A stretch of 64,000 bases of DNA from Daphnia carinata (GCF_022539665.2 NC_081340.1:124001-188000), one strand, 5' to 3'; shown: positions 21,526 through 35,199, numbered from the stretch's first letter. Notes: generated by a model from the sequence alone, not told the origin. Numbers and translations: made by a program.

Positions 21526-21672
21526 GTTTTAAAAAACCCTTTAGTTGGAAGGAGATGAAATTTCAAAACTGACCACTAGGTGGCGTTTTAGAAAATACTA
21601 AAATTCACCGCGAGATGGTTCGTACTTCCCTGTGATTCATTCAAAAACGGCTAGGTGGATATAAAAGTTTTG

Positions 21673-21792
21673 ATGCCAACAGCATCCCGTATTCCCAAGC
21701 GGTCACCCATCTAGGTACTAACGGAACCCGACGTAGCTTAACTTCCTGGAGCTGACGATACAAGGTTTGTTCTACGTGGTATGGCCGTTGAC
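21673..21792 (-). rRNA. 5S rRNA gene B1
   Basis: C34A variant. Confidence 0.85.
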
Positions 21793-22138
21793 AATTCAGT
21801 TCCAAAATAAAATGAATACACTCCAGTAATGTCCATTAAAACCAGCACAAGTACAATTGATTTATATAGTTAAGGATATTGGACTGGTAACCATCGCGTT
21901 CGGTCAACCACAAAAATGCAAACAAATAAAATTCACTTTCTTTAAAGAGGTCACTTTTCTCACGGAAATGTACCATACCTTTTGTGTTCTCGTTTTAAAA
22001 AACCCTTTAGTTGGAAGGAGATGAAATTTCAAAACTGACCACTAGGTGGCGTTTTAGAAAATACTAAAATTCACCGCGAGATGGTTCGTACTTCCCTGTG
22101 ATTCATTCAAAAACGGCTAGGTGGATATAAAAGTTTTG

Positions 22139-22258
22139 ATGCCAACAGCATCCCGTATTCCCAAGCGGTCACCCATCTAGGTACTAACGGAACCCGACGT
22201 AGCTTAACTTCCTGGAGCTGACGAGACAAGGTTTGTTCTACGTGGTATGGCCGTTGAC
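22139..22258 (-). rRNA. 5S rRNA gene B2
   Basis: Consensus gene. Confidence 0.85.
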
Positions 22259-22604
22259 AATTCAGTTCCAAAATAAAATGAATACACTCCAGTAATGTCC
22301 ATTAAAACCAGCACAAGTACAATTGATTTATATAGTTAAGGATATTGGACTGGTAACCATCGCGTTCGGTCAACCACAAAAATGCAAACAAATAAAATTC
22401 ACTTTCTTTAAAGAGGTCACTTTTCTCACGGAAATGTACCATACCTTTTGTGTTCTCGTTTTAAAAAACCCTTTAGTTGGAAGGAGATGAAATTTCAAAA
22501 CTGACCACTAGGTGGCGTTTTAGAAAATACTAAAATTCACCGCGAGATGGTTCGTACTTCCCTGTGATTCATTCAAAAACGGCTAGGTGGATATAAAAGT
22601 TTTG

Positions 22605-22724
22605 ATGCCAACAGCATCCCGTATTCCCAAGCGGTCACCCATCTAGGTACTAACGGAACCCGACGTAGCTTAACTTCCTGGAGCTGACGAGACAAGGTTT
22701 GTTCTACGTGGTATGGCCGTTGAC
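22605..22724 (-). rRNA. 5S rRNA gene B3
   Basis: Consensus gene. Confidence 0.85.
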
Positions 22725-23070
22725 AATTCAGTTCCAAAATAAAATGAATACACTCCAGTAATGTCCATTAAAACCAGCACAAGTACAATTGATTTATATA
22801 GTTAAGGATATTGGACTGGTAACCATCGCGTTCGGTCAACCACAAAAATGCAAACAAATAAAATTCACTTTCTTTAAAGAGGTCACTTTTCTCACGGAAA
22901 TGTACCATACCTTTTGTGTTCTCGTTTTAAAAAACCCTTTAGTTGGAAGGAGATGAAATTTCAAAACTGACCACTAGGTGGCGTTTTAGAAAATACTAAA
23001 ATTCACCGCGAGATGGTTCGTACTTCCCTGTGATTCATTCAAAAACGGCTAGGTGGATATAAAAGTTTTG

Positions 23071-23190
23071 ATGCCAACAGCATCCCGTATTCCCAAGCGG
23101 TCACCCATCTAGGTACTAACGGAACCCGACGTAGCTTAACTTCCTGGAGCTGACGATACAAGGTTTGTTCTCCGTGGTATGGCCGTTGAC
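23071..23190 (-). rRNA. 5S rRNA gene B4
   Basis: C34A, plus T19G, which weakens one helix II pair. Confidence 0.84.
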
Positions 23191-23536
23191 AATTCAGTTC
23201 CAAAATAAAATGAATACACTCCAGTAATGTCCATTAAAACCAGCACAAGTACAATTGATTTATATAGTTAAGGATATTGGACTGGTAACCATCGCGTTCG
23301 GTCAACCACAAAAATGCAAACAAATAAAATTCACTTTCTTTAAAGAGGTCACTTTTCTCACGGAAATGTACCATACCTTTTGTGTTCTCGTTTTAAAAAA
23401 CCCTTTAGTTGGAAGGAGATGAAATTTCAAAACTGACCACTAGGTGGCGTTTTAGAAAATACTAAAATTCACCGCGAGATGGTTCGTACTTCCCTGTGAT
23501 TCATTCAAAAACGGCTAGGTGGATATAAAAGTTTTG

Positions 23537-23656
23537 ATGCCAACAGCATCCCGTATTCCCAAGCGGTCACCCATCTAGGTACTAACGGAACCCGACGTAG
23601 CTTAACTTCCTGGAGCTGACGAGACAAGGTTTGTTCTACGTGGTATGGCCGTTGAC
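23537..23656 (-). rRNA. 5S rRNA gene B5
   Basis: Consensus gene. Confidence 0.85.
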
Positions 23657-24002
23657 AATTCAGTTCCAAAATAAAATGAATACACTCCAGTAATGTCCAT
23701 TAAAACCAGCACAAGTACAATTGATTTATATAGTTAAGGATATTGGACTGGTAACCATCGCGTTCGGTCAACCACAAAAATGCAAACAAATAAAATTCAC
23801 TTTCTTTAAAGAGGTCACTTTTCTCACGGAAATGTACCATACCTTTTGTGTTCTCGTTTTAAAAAACCCTTTAGTTGGAAGGAGATGAAATTTCAAAACT
23901 GACCACTAGGTGGCGTTTTAGAAAATACTAAAATTCACCGCGAGATGGTTCGTACTTCCCTGTGATTCATTCAAAAACGGCTAGGTGGATATAAAAGTTT
24001 TG

Positions 24003-24122
24003 ATGCCAACAGCATCCCGTATTCCCAAGCGGTCACCCATCTAGGTACTAACGGAACCCGACGTAGCTTAACTTCCTGGAGCTGACGATACAAGGTTTGT
24101 TCTACGTGGTATGGCCGTTGAC
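24003..24122 (-). rRNA. 5S rRNA gene B6
   Basis: C34A variant. Confidence 0.85.
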
Positions 24123-24468
24123 AATTCAGTTCCAAAATAAAATGAATACACTCCAGTAATGTCCATTAAAACCAGCACAAGTACAATTGATTTATATAGT
24201 TAAGGATATTGGACTGGTAACCATCGCGTTCGGTCAACCACAAAAATGCAAACAAATAAAATTCACTTTCTTTAAAGAGGTCACTTTTCTCACGGAAATG
24301 TACCATACCTTTTGTGTTCTCGTTTTAAAAAACCCTTTAGTTGGAAGGAGATGAAATTTCAAAACTGACCACTAGGTGGCGTTTTAGAAAATACTAAAAT
24401 TCACCGCGAGATGGTTCGTACTTCCCTGTGATTCATTCAAAAACGGCTAGGTGGATATAAAAGTTTTG

Positions 24469-24588
24469 ATGCCAACAGCATCCCGTATTCCCAAGCGGTC
24501 ACCCATCTAGGTACTAACGGAACCCGACGTAGCTTAACTTCCTGGAGCTGACGAGACAAGGTTTGTTCTACGTGGTATGGCCGTTGAC
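24469..24588 (-). rRNA. 5S rRNA gene B7
   Basis: Consensus gene. Confidence 0.85.
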
Positions 24589-24934
24589 AATTCAGTTCCA
24601 AAATAAAATGAATACACTCCAGTAATGTCCATTAAAACCAGCACAAGTACAATTGATTTATATAGTTAAGGATATTGGACTGGTAACCATCGCGTTCGGT
24701 CAACCACAAAAATGCAAACAAATAAAATTCACTTTCTTTAAAGAGGTCACTTTTCTCACGGAAATGTACCATACCTTTTGTGTTCTCGTTTTAAAAAACC
24801 CTTTAGTTGGAAGGAGATGAAATTTCAAAACTGACCACTAGGTGGCGTTTTAGAAAATACTAAAATTCACCGCGAGATGGTTCGTACTTCCCTGTGATTC
24901 ATTCAAAAACGGCTAGGTGGATATAAAAGTTTTG

Positions 24935-25054
24935 ATGCCAACAGCATCCCGTATTCCCAAGCGGTCACCCATCTAGGTACTAACGGAACCCGACGTAGCT
25001 TAACTTCCTGGAGCTGACGAGACAAGGTTTGTTCTACGTGGTATGGCCGTTGAC
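24935..25054 (-). rRNA. 5S rRNA gene B8
   Basis: Consensus gene; upstream spacer has an extra AAAAACA-like insertion near 25184. Confidence 0.85.
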
Positions 25055-25407
25055 AATTCAGTTCCAAAATAAAATGAATACACTCCAGTAATGTCCATTA
25101 AAACCAGCACAAGTACAATTGATTTATATAGTTAAGGATATTGGACTGGTAACCATCGCGTTCGGTCAACCACAAAAATGCAAAAAACAAACAAATAAAA
25201 TTCACTTTCTTTAAAGAGGTCACTTTTCTCACGGAAATGTACCATACCTTTTGTGTTCTCGTTTTAAAAAACCCTTTAGTTGGAAGGAGATGAAATTTCA
25301 AAACTGACCACTAGGTGGCGTTTTAGAAAATACTAAAATTCACCGCGAGATGGTTCGTACTTCCCTGTGATTCATTCAAAAACGGCTAGGTGGATATAAA
25401 AGTTTTG

Positions 25408-25529
25408 ATGCCAACAGCATCCCGTATTCCCAAGCGGTCACCCATCTAGGTACTAACGGAACCCGACGTAGCTTAACTTCCTGGAGCTGACGAGACAAGG
25501 TTTGTTCTACGTGGTATGGCCGTTGAAAC
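25408..25529 (-). rRNA. 5S rRNA gene B9, 2-nt insertion
   Basis: Two extra bases near the 5' end (gene strand GTTTCAACGG) lengthen the gene to 122 nt and disturb the start of helix I. Confidence 0.8.
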
Positions 25530-25875
25530 AATTCAGTTCCAAAATAAAATGAATACACTCCAGTAATGTCCATTAAAACCAGCACAAGTACAATTGATTT
25601 ATATAGTTAAGGATATTGGACTGGTAACCATCGCGTTCGGTCAACCACAAAAATGCAAACAAATAAAATTCACTTTCTTTAAAGAGGTCACTTTTCTCAC
25701 GGAAATGTACCATACCTTTTGTGTTCTCGTTTTAAAAAACCCTTTAGTTGGAAGGAGATGAAATTTCAAAACTGACCACTAGGTGGCGTTTTAGAAAATA
25801 CTAAAATTCACCGCGAGATGGTTCGTACTTCCCTGTGATTCATTCAAAAACGGCTAGGTGGATATAAAAGTTTTG

Positions 25876-25995
25876 ATGCCAACAGCATCCCGTATTCCCA
25901 AGCGGTCACCCATCTAGGTACTAACGGAACCCGACGTAGCTTAACTTCCTGGAGCTGACGATACAAGGTTTGTTCTACGTGGTATGGCCGTTGAC
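25876..25995 (-). rRNA. 5S rRNA gene B10
   Basis: C34A variant. Confidence 0.85.
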
Positions 25996-26341
25996 AATTC
26001 AGTTCCAAAATAAAATGAATACACTCCAGTAATGTCCATTAAAACCAGCACAAGTACAATTGATTTATATAGTTAAGGATATTGGACTGGTAACCATCGC
26101 GTTCGGTCAACCACAAAAATGCAAACAAATAAAATTCACTTTCTTTAAAGAGGTCACTTTTCTCACGGAAATGTACCATACCTTTTGTGTTCTCGTTTTA
26201 AAAAACCCTTTAGTTGGAAGGAGATGAAATTTCAAAACTGACCACTAGATGGCGTTTTAGAAAATACTAAAATTCACCGCGAGATGGTTCGTACTTCCCT
26301 GTGATTCATTCAAAAACGGCTAGGTGGATATAAAAGTTTTG

Positions 26342-26461
26342 ATGCCAACAGCATCCCGTATTCCCAAGCGGTCACCCATCTAGGTACTAACGGAACCCGA
26401 CGTAGCTTAACTTCCTGGAGCTGACGAGACAAGGTTTGTTCTACGTGGTATGGCCGTTGAC
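26342..26461 (-). rRNA. 5S rRNA gene B11
   Basis: Consensus gene; its spacer motif reads CCACTAGATGGCG (26242). Confidence 0.85.
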
Positions 26462-26807
26462 AATTCAGTTCCAAAATAAAATGAATACACTCCAGTAATG
26501 TCCATTAAAACCAGCACAAGTACAATTGATTTATATAGTTAAGGATATTGGACTGGTAACCATCGCGTTCGGTCAACCACAAAAATGCAAACAAATAAAA
26601 TTCACTTTCTTTAAAGAGGTCACTTTTCTCACGGAAATGTACCATACCTTTTGTGTTCTCGTTTTAAAAAACCCTTTAGTTGGAAGGAGATGAAATTTCA
26701 AAACTGACCACTAGGTGGCGTTTTAGAAAATACTAAAATTCACCGCGAGATGGTTCGTACTTCCCTGTGATTCATTCAAAAACGGCTAGGTGGATATAAA
26801 AGTTTTG

Positions 26808-26927
26808 ATGCCAACAGCATCCCGTATTCCCAAGCGGTCACCCATCTAGGTACTAACGGAACCCGACGTAGCTTAACTTCCTGGAGCTGACGAGACAAGG
26901 TTTGTTCTACGTGGTATGGCCGTTGAC
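26808..26927 (-). rRNA. 5S rRNA gene B12
   Basis: Consensus gene. Confidence 0.85.
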
Positions 26928-27273
26928 AATTCAGTTCCAAAATAAAATGAATACACTCCAGTAATGTCCATTAAAACCAGCACAAGTACAATTGATTTAT
27001 ATAGTTAAGGATATTGGACTGGTAACCATCGCGTTCGGTCAACCACAAAAATGCAAACAAATAAAATTCACTTTCTTTAAAGAGGTCACTTTTCTCACGG
27101 AAATGTACCATACCTTTTGTGTTCTCGTTTTAAAAAACCCTTTAGTTGGAAGGAGATGAAATTTCAAAACTGACCACTAGATGGCGTTTTAGAAAATACT
27201 AAAATTCACCGCGAGATGGTTCGTACTTCCCTGTGATTCATTCAAAAACGGCTAGGTGGATATAAAAGTTTTG

Positions 27274-27393
27274 ATGCCAACAGCATCCCGTATTCCCAAG
27301 CGGTCACCCATCTAGGTACTAACGGAACCCGACGTAGCTTAACTTCCTGGAGCTGACGATACAAGGTTTGTTCTACGTGGTATGGCCGTTGAC
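27274..27393 (-). rRNA. 5S rRNA gene B13
   Basis: C34A variant; spacer motif CCACTAGATGGCG (27174). Confidence 0.85.
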
Positions 27394-27739
27394 AATTCAG
27401 TTCCAAAATAAAATGAATACACTCCAGTAATGTCCATTAAAACCAGCACAAGTACAATTGATTTATATAGTTAAGGATATTGGACTGGTAACCATCGCGT
27501 TCGGTCAACCACAAAAATGCAAACAAATAAAATTCACTTTCTTTAAAGAGGTCACTTTTCTCACGGAAATGTACCATACCTTTTGTGTTCTCGTTTTAAA
27601 AAACCCTTTAGTTGGAAGGAGATGAAATTTCAAAACTGACCACTAGGTGGCGTTTTAGAAAATACTAAAATTCACCGCGAGATGGTTCGTACTTCCCTGT
27701 GATTCATTCAAAAACGGCTAGGTGGATATAAAAGTTTTG

Positions 27740-27859
27740 ATGCCAACAGCATCCCGTATTCCCAAGCGGTCACCCATCTAGGTACTAACGGAACCCGACG
27801 TAGCTTAACTTCCTGGAGCTGACGAGACAAGGTTTGTTCTACGTGGTATGGCCGTTGAC
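27740..27859 (-). rRNA. 5S rRNA gene B14
   Basis: Consensus gene. Confidence 0.85.
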
Positions 27860-28205
27860 AATTCAGTTCCAAAATAAAATGAATACACTCCAGTAATGTC
27901 CATTAAAACCAGCACAAGTACAATTGATTTATATAGTTAAGGATATTGGACTGGTAACCATCGCGTTCGGTCAACCACAAAAATGCAAACAAATAAAATT
28001 CACTTTCTTTAAAGAGGTCACTTTTCTCACGGAAATGTACCATACCTTTTGTGTTCTCGTTTTAAAAAACCCTTTAGTTGGAAGGAGATGAAATTTCAAA
28101 ACTGACCACTAGGTGGCGTTTTAGAAAATACTAAAATTCACCGCGAGATGGTTCGTACTTCCCTGTGATTCATTCAAAAACGGCTAGGTGGATATAAAAG
28201 TTTTG

Positions 28206-28325
28206 ATGCCAACAGCATCCCGTATTCCCAAGCGGTCACCCATCTAGGTACTAACGGAACCCGACGTAGCTTAACTTCCTGGAGCTGACGAGACAAGGTT
28301 TGTTCTACGTGGTATGGCCGTTGAC
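28206..28325 (-). rRNA. 5S rRNA gene B15
   Basis: Consensus gene. Confidence 0.85.
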
Positions 28326-28671
28326 AATTCAGTTCCAAAATAAAATGAATACACTCCAGTAATGTCCATTAAAACCAGCACAAGTACAATTGATTTATAT
28401 AGTTAAGGATATTGGACTGGTAACCATCGCGTTCGGTCAACCACAAAAATGCAAACAAATAAAATTCACTTTCTTTAAAGAGGTCACTTTTCTCACGGAA
28501 ATGTACCATACCTTTTGTGTTCTCGTTTTAAAAAACCCTTTAGTTGGAAGGAGATGAAATTTCAAAACTGACCACTAGGTGGCGTTTTAGAAAATACTAA
28601 AATTCACCGCGAGATGGTTCGTACTTCCCTGTGATTCATTCAAAAACGGCTAGGTGGATATAAAAGTTTTG

Positions 28672-28791
28672 ATGCCAACAGCATCCCGTATTCCCAAGCG
28701 GTCACCCATCTAGGTACTAACGGAACCCGACGTAGCTTAACTTCCTGGAGCTGACGAGACAAGGTTTGTTCTACGTGGTATGGCCGTTGAC
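28672..28791 (-). rRNA. 5S rRNA gene B16
   Basis: Consensus gene. Confidence 0.85.
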
Positions 28792-29137
28792 AATTCAGTT
28801 CCAAAATAAAATGAATACACTCCAGTAATGTCCATTAAAACCAGCACAAGTACAATTGATTTATATAGTTAAGGATATTGGACTGGTAACCATCGCGTTC
28901 GGTCAACCACAAAAATGCAAACAAATAAAATTCACTTTCTTTAAAGAGGTCACTTTTCTCACGGAAATGTACCATACCTTTTGTGTTCTCGTTTTAAAAA
29001 ACCCTTTAGTTGGAAGGAGATGAAATTTCAAAACTGACCACTAGGTGGCGTTTTAGAAAATACTAAAATTCACCGCGAGATGGTTCGTACTTCCCTGTGA
29101 TTCATTCAAAAACGGCTAGGTGGATATAAAAGTTTTG

Positions 29138-29257
29138 ATGCCAACAGCATCCCGTATTCCCAAGCGGTCACCCATCTAGGTACTAACGGAACCCGACGTA
29201 GCTTAACTTCCTGGAGCTGACGAGACAAGGTTTGTTCTACGTGGTATGGCCGTTGAC
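29138..29257 (-). rRNA. 5S rRNA gene B17
   Basis: Consensus gene. Confidence 0.85.
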
Positions 29258-29603
29258 AATTCAGTTCCAAAATAAAATGAATACACTCCAGTAATGTCCA
29301 TTAAAACCAGCACAAGTACAATTGATTTATATAGTTAAGGATATTGGACTGGTAACCATCGCGTTCGGTCAACCACAAAAATGCAAACAAATAAAATTCA
29401 CTTTCTTTAAAGAGGTCACTTTTCTCACGGAAATGTACCATACCTTTTGTGTTCTCGTTTTAAAAAACCCTTTAGTTGGAAGGAGATGAAATTTCAAAAC
29501 TGACCACTAGGTGGCGTTTTAGAAAATACTAAAATTCACCGCAAGATGGTTCGTACTTCCCTGTGATTCATTCAAAAACGGCTAGGTGGATATAAAAGTT
29601 TTG

Positions 29604-29723
29604 ATGCCAACAGCATCCCGTATTCCCAAGCGGTCACCCATCTAGGTACTAACGGAACCCGACGTAGCTTAACTTCCTGGAGCTGACGAGACAAGGTTTG
29701 TTCTACGTGGTATGGCCGTTGAC
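29604..29723 (-). rRNA. 5S rRNA gene B18
   Basis: Consensus gene; spacer has CCGCAAGATGG. Confidence 0.85.
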
Positions 29724-30069
29724 AATTCAGTTCCAAAATAAAATGAATACACTCCAGTAATGTCCATTAAAACCAGCACAAGTACAATTGATTTATATAG
29801 TTAAGGATATTGGACTGGTAACCATCGCGTTCGGTCAACCACAAAAATGCAAACAAATAAAATTCACTTTCTTTAAAGAGGTCACTTTTCTCACGGAAAT
29901 GTACCATACCTTTTGTGTTCTCGTTTTAAAAAACCCTTTAGTTGGAAGGAGATGAAATTTCAAAACTGACCACTAGGTGGCGTTTTAGAAAATACTAAAA
30001 TTCACCGCGAGATGGTTCGTACTTCCCTGTGATTCATTCAAAAACGGCTAGGTGGATATAAAAGTTTTG

Positions 30070-30189
30070 ATGCCAACAGCATCCCGTATTCCCAAGCGGT
30101 CACCCATCTAGGTACTAACTGAACCCGACGTAGCTTAACTTCCTGGAGCTGACGATACAAGGTTTGTTCTACGTGGTATGGCCGTTGAC
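30070..30189 (-). rRNA. 5S rRNA gene B19
   Basis: C34A, plus a second change that turns GGTTCCG into GGTTCAG on the gene strand (helix V). Confidence 0.84.
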
Positions 30190-30535
30190 AATTCAGTTCC
30201 AAAATAAAATGAATACACTCCAGTAATGTCCATTAAAACCAGCACAAGTACAATTGATTTATATAGTTAAGGATATTGGACTGGTAACCATCGCGTTCGG
30301 TCAACCACAAAAATGCAAACAAATAAAATTCACTTTCTTTAAAGAGGTCACTTTTCTCACGGAAATGTACCATACCTTTTGTGTTCTCGTTTTAAAAAAC
30401 CCTTTAGTTGGAAGGAGATGAAATTTCAAAACTGACCACTAGGTGGCGTTTTAGAAAATACTAAAATTCACCGCGAGATGGTTCGTACTTCCCTGTGATT
30501 CATTCAAAAACGGCTAGGTGGATATAAAAGTTTTG

Positions 30536-30655
30536 ATGCCAACAGCATCCCGTATTCCCAAGCGGTCACCCATCTAGGTACTAACGGAACCCGACGTAGC
30601 TTAACTTCCTGGAGCTGACGAGACAAGGTTTGTTCTACGTGGTATGGCCGTTGAC
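30536..30655 (-). rRNA. 5S rRNA gene B20
   Basis: Consensus gene. Confidence 0.85.
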
Positions 30656-31001
30656 AATTCAGTTCCAAAATAAAATGAATACACTCCAGTAATGTCCATT
30701 AAAACCAGCACAAGTACAATTGATTTATATAGTTAAGGATATTGGACTGGTAACCATCGCGTTCGGTCAACCACAAAAATGCAAACAAATAAAATTCACT
30801 TTCTTTAAAGAGGTCACTTTTCTCACGGAAATGTACCATACCTTTTGTGTTCTCGTTTTAAAAAACCCTTTAGTTGGAAGGAGATGAAATTTCAAAACTG
30901 ACCACTAGGTGGCGTTTTAGAAAATACTAAAATTCACCGCGAGATGGTTCGTACTTCCCTGTGATTCATTCAAAAACGGCTAGGTGGATATAAAAGTTTT
31001 G

Positions 31002-31121
31002 ATGCCAACAGCATCCCGTATTCCCAAGCGGTCACCCATCTAGGTACTAACGGAACCCGACGTAGCTTAACTTCCTGGAGCTGACGAGACAAGGTTTGTT
31101 CTACGTGGTATGGCCGTTGAC
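31002..31121 (-). rRNA. 5S rRNA gene B21
   Basis: Consensus gene. Confidence 0.85.
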
Positions 31122-31467
31122 AATTCAGTTCCAAAATAAAATGAATACACTCCAGTAATGTCCATTAAAACCAGCACAAGTACAATTGATTTATATAGTT
31201 AAGGATATTGGACTGGTAACCATCGCGTTCGGTCAACCACAAAAATGCAAACAAATAAAATTCACTTTCTTTAAAGAGGTCACTTTTCTCACGGAAATGT
31301 ACCATACCTTTTGTGTTCTCGTTTTAAAAAACCCTTTAGTTGGAAGGAGATGAAATTTCAAAACTGACCACTAGGTGGCGTTTTAGAAAATACTAAAATT
31401 CACCGCGAGATGGTTCGTACTTCCCTGTGATTCATTCAAAAACGGCTAGGTGGATATAAAAGTTTTG

Positions 31468-31587
31468 ATGCCAACAGCATCCCGTATTCCCAAGCGGTCA
31501 CCCATCTAGGTACTAACGGAACCCGACGTAGCTTAACTTCCTGGAGCTGACGAGACAAGGTTTGTTCTACGTGGTATGGCCGTTGAC
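31468..31587 (-). rRNA. 5S rRNA gene B22
   Basis: Consensus gene. Confidence 0.85.
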
Positions 31588-31933
31588 AATTCAGTTCCAA
31601 AATAAAATGAATACACTCCAGTAATGTCCATTAAAACCAGCACAAGTACAATTGATTTATATAGTTAAGGATATTGGACTGGTAACCATCGCGTTCGGTC
31701 AACCACAAAAATGCAAACAAATAAAATTCACTTTCTTTAAAGAGGTCACTTTTCTCACGGAAATGTACCATACCTTTTGTGTTCTCGTTTTAAAAAACCC
31801 TTTAGTTGGAAGGAGATGAAATTTCAAAACTGACCACTAGGTGGCGTTTTAGAAAATACTAAAATTCACCGCAAGATGGTTCGTACTTCCCTGTGATTCA
31901 TTCAAAAACGGCTAGGTGGATATAAAAGTTTTG

Positions 31934-32053
31934 ATGCCAACAGCATCCCGTATTCCCAAGCGGTCACCCATCTAGGTACTAACGGAACCCGACGTAGCTT
32001 AACTTCCTGGAGCTGACGAGACAAGGTTTGTTCTACGTGGTATGGCCGTTGAC
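31934..32053 (-). rRNA. 5S rRNA gene B23
   Basis: Consensus gene; spacer has CCGCAAGATGG as in B18. Confidence 0.85.
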
Positions 32054-32399
32054 AATTCAGTTCCAAAATAAAATGAATACACTCCAGTAATGTCCATTAA
32101 AACCAGCACAAGTACAATTGATTTATATAGTTAAGGATATTGGACTGGTAACCATCGCGTTCGGTCAACCACAAAAATGCAAACAAATAAAATTCACTTT
32201 CTTTAAAGAGGTCACTTTTCTCACGGAAATGTACCATACCTTTTGTGTTCTCGTTTTAAAAAACCCTTTAGTTGGAAGGAGATGAAATTTCAAAACTGAC
32301 CACTAGGTGGCGTTTTAGAAAATACTAAAATTCACCGCGAGATGGTTCGTACTTCCCTGTGATTCATTCAAAAACGGCTAGGTGGATATAAAAGTTTTG

Positions 32400-32519
32400 A
32401 TGCCAACAGCATCCCGTATTCCCAAGCGGTCACCCATCTAGGTACTAACGGAACCCGACGTAGCTTAACTTCCTGGAGCTGACGAGACAAGGTTTGTTCT
32501 ACGTGGTATGGCCGTTGAC
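32400..32519 (-). rRNA. 5S rRNA gene B24
   Basis: Consensus gene; one extra T in the 5' flank. Confidence 0.85.
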
Positions 32520-32866
32520 AATTCAGTTTCCAAAATAAAATGAATACACTCCAGTAATGTCCATTAAAACCAGCACAAGTACAATTGATTTATATAGTTA
32601 AGGATATTGGACTGGTAACCATCGCGTTCGGTCAACCACAAAAATGCAAACAAATAAAATTCACTTTCTTTAAAGAGGTCACTTTTCTCACGGAAATGTA
32701 CCATACCTTTTGTGTTCTCGTTTTAAAAAACCCTTTAGTTGGAAGGAGATGAAATTTCAAAACTGACCACTAGGTGGCGTTTTAGAAAATACTAAAATTC
32801 ACCGCGAGATGGTTCGTACTTCCCTGTGATTCATTCAAAAACGGCTAGGTGGATATAAAAGTTTTG

Positions 32867-32986
32867 ATGCCAACAGCATCCCGTATTCCCAAGCGGTCAC
32901 CCATCTAGGTACTAACGGAACCCGACGTAGCTTAACTTCCTGGAGCTGACGAGACAAGGTTTGTTCTACGTGGTATGGCCGTTGAC
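32867..32986 (-). rRNA. 5S rRNA gene B25
   Basis: Consensus gene; one extra A in the 5' flank. Confidence 0.85.
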
Positions 32987-33333
32987 AATTCAGTTCCAAA
33001 ATAAAATGAATACACTCCAGTAATGTCCAATTAAAACCAGCACAAGTACAATTGATTTATATAGTTAAGGATATTGGACTGGTAACCATCGCGTTCGGTC
33101 AACCACAAAAATGCAAACAAATAAAATTCACTTTCTTTAAAGAGGTCACTTTTCTCACGGAAATGTACCATACCTTTTGTGTTCTCGTTTTAAAAAACCC
33201 TTTAGTTGGAAGGAGATGAAATTTCAAAACTGACCACTAGGTGGCGTTTTAGAAAATACTAAAATTCACCGCGAGATGGTTCGTACTTCCCTGTGATTCA
33301 TTCAAAAACGGCTAGGTGGATATAAAAGTTTTG

Positions 33334-33453
33334 ATGCCAACAGCATCCCGTATTCCCAAGCGGTCACCCATCTAGGTACTAACGGAACCCGACGTAGCTT
33401 AACTTCCTGGAGCTGACGAGACAAGGTTTGTTCTACGTGGTATGGCCGTTGAC
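33334..33453 (-). rRNA. 5S rRNA gene B26
   Basis: Consensus gene. Confidence 0.85.
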
Positions 33454-33799
33454 AATTCAGTTCCAAAATAAAATGAATACACTCCAGTAATGTCCATTAA
33501 AACCAGCACAAGTACAATTGATTTATATAGTTAAGGATATTGGACTGGTAACCATCGCGTTCGGTCAACCACAAAAATGCAAACAAATAAAATTCACTTT
33601 CTTTAAAGAGGTCACTTTTCTCACGGAAATGTACCATACCTTTTGTGTTCTCGTTTTAAAAAACCCTTTAGTTGGAAGGAGATGAAATTTCAAAACTGAC
33701 CACTAGGTGGCGTTTTAGAAAATACTAAAATTCACCGCGAGATGGTTCGTACTTCCCTGTGATTCATTCAAAAACGGCTAGGTGGATATAAAAGTTTTG

Positions 33800-33919
33800 A
33801 TGCCAACAGCATCCCGTATTCCCAAGCGGTCACCCATCTAGGTACTAACGGAACCCGACGTAGCTTAACTTCCTGGAGCTGACGAGACAAGGTTTGTTCT
33901 ACGTGGTATGGCCGTTGAC
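33800..33919 (-). rRNA. 5S rRNA gene B27
   Basis: Consensus gene. Confidence 0.85.
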
Positions 33920-34267
33920 AATTCAGTTCCAAAATAAAATGAATACACTCCAGTAATGTCCATTAAAACCAGCACAAGTACAATTGATTTATATAGTTAA
34001 GGATATTGGACTGGTAACCATCGCGTTCGGTCAACCACAAAAATGCAAACAAATAAAATTCACTTTCTTTAAAGAGGTCACTTTTCTCACGGAAATGTAC
34101 CATACCTTTTGTGTTCTCGTTTTAAAAAACCCTTTAGTTGGAAGGAGATGAAATTTCAAAACTGACCACTAGGTGGCGTTTTAGAGAAAATACTAAAATT
34201 CACCGCGAGATGGTTCGTACTTCCCTGTGATTCATTCAAAAACGGCTAGGTGGATATAAAAGTTTTG

Positions 34268-34387
34268 ATGCCAACAGCATCCCGTATTCCCAAGCGGTCA
34301 CCCATCTAGGTACTAACGGAACCCGACGTAGCTTAACTTCCTGGAGCTGACGAGACAAGGTTTGTTCTACGTGGTATGGCCGTTGAC
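34268..34387 (-). rRNA. 5S rRNA gene B28
   Basis: Consensus gene; two extra bases (TTAGAGAAAA) in the 3' spacer. Confidence 0.85.
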
Positions 34388-34733
34388 AATTCAGTTCCAA
34401 AATAAAATGAATACACTCCAGTAATGTCCATTAAAACCAGCACAAGTACAATTGATTTATATAGTTAAGGATATTGGACTGGTAACCATCGCGTTCGGTC
34501 AACCACAAAAATGCAAACAAATAAAATTCACTTTCTTTAAAGAGGTCACTTTTCTCACGGAAATGTACCATACCTTTTGTGTTCTCGTTTTAAAAAACCC
34601 TTTAGTTGGAAGGAGATGAAATTTCAAAACTGACCACTAGGTGGCGTTTTAGAAAATACTAAAATTCACCGCGAGATGGTTCGTACTTCCCTGTGATTCA
34701 TTCAAAAACGGCTAGGTGGATATAAAAGTTTTG

Positions 34734-34853
34734 ATGCCAACAGCATCCCGTATTCCCAAGCGGTCACCCATCTAGGTACTAACGGAACCCGACGTAGCTT
34801 AACTTCCTGGAGCTGACGAGACAAGGTTTGTTCTACGTGGTATGGCCGTTGAC
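34734..34853 (-). rRNA. 5S rRNA gene B29
   Basis: Consensus gene. Confidence 0.85.
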
Positions 34854-35199
34854 AATTCAGTTCCAAAATAAAATGAATACACTCCAGTAATGTCCATTAA
34901 AACCAGCACAAGTACAATTGATTTATATAGTTAAGGATATTGGACTGGTAACCATCGCGTTCGGTCAACCACAAAAATGCAAACAAATAAAATTCACTTT
35001 CTTTAAAGAGGTCACTTTTCTCACGGAAATGTACCATACCTTTTGTGTTCTCGTTTTAAAAAACCCTTTAGTTGGAAGGAGATGAAATTTCAAAACTGAC
35101 CACTAGGTGGCGTTTTAGAAAATACTAAAATTCACCGCGAGATGGTTCGTACTTCCCTGTGATTCATTCAAAAACGGCTAGGTGGATATAAAAGTTTTG

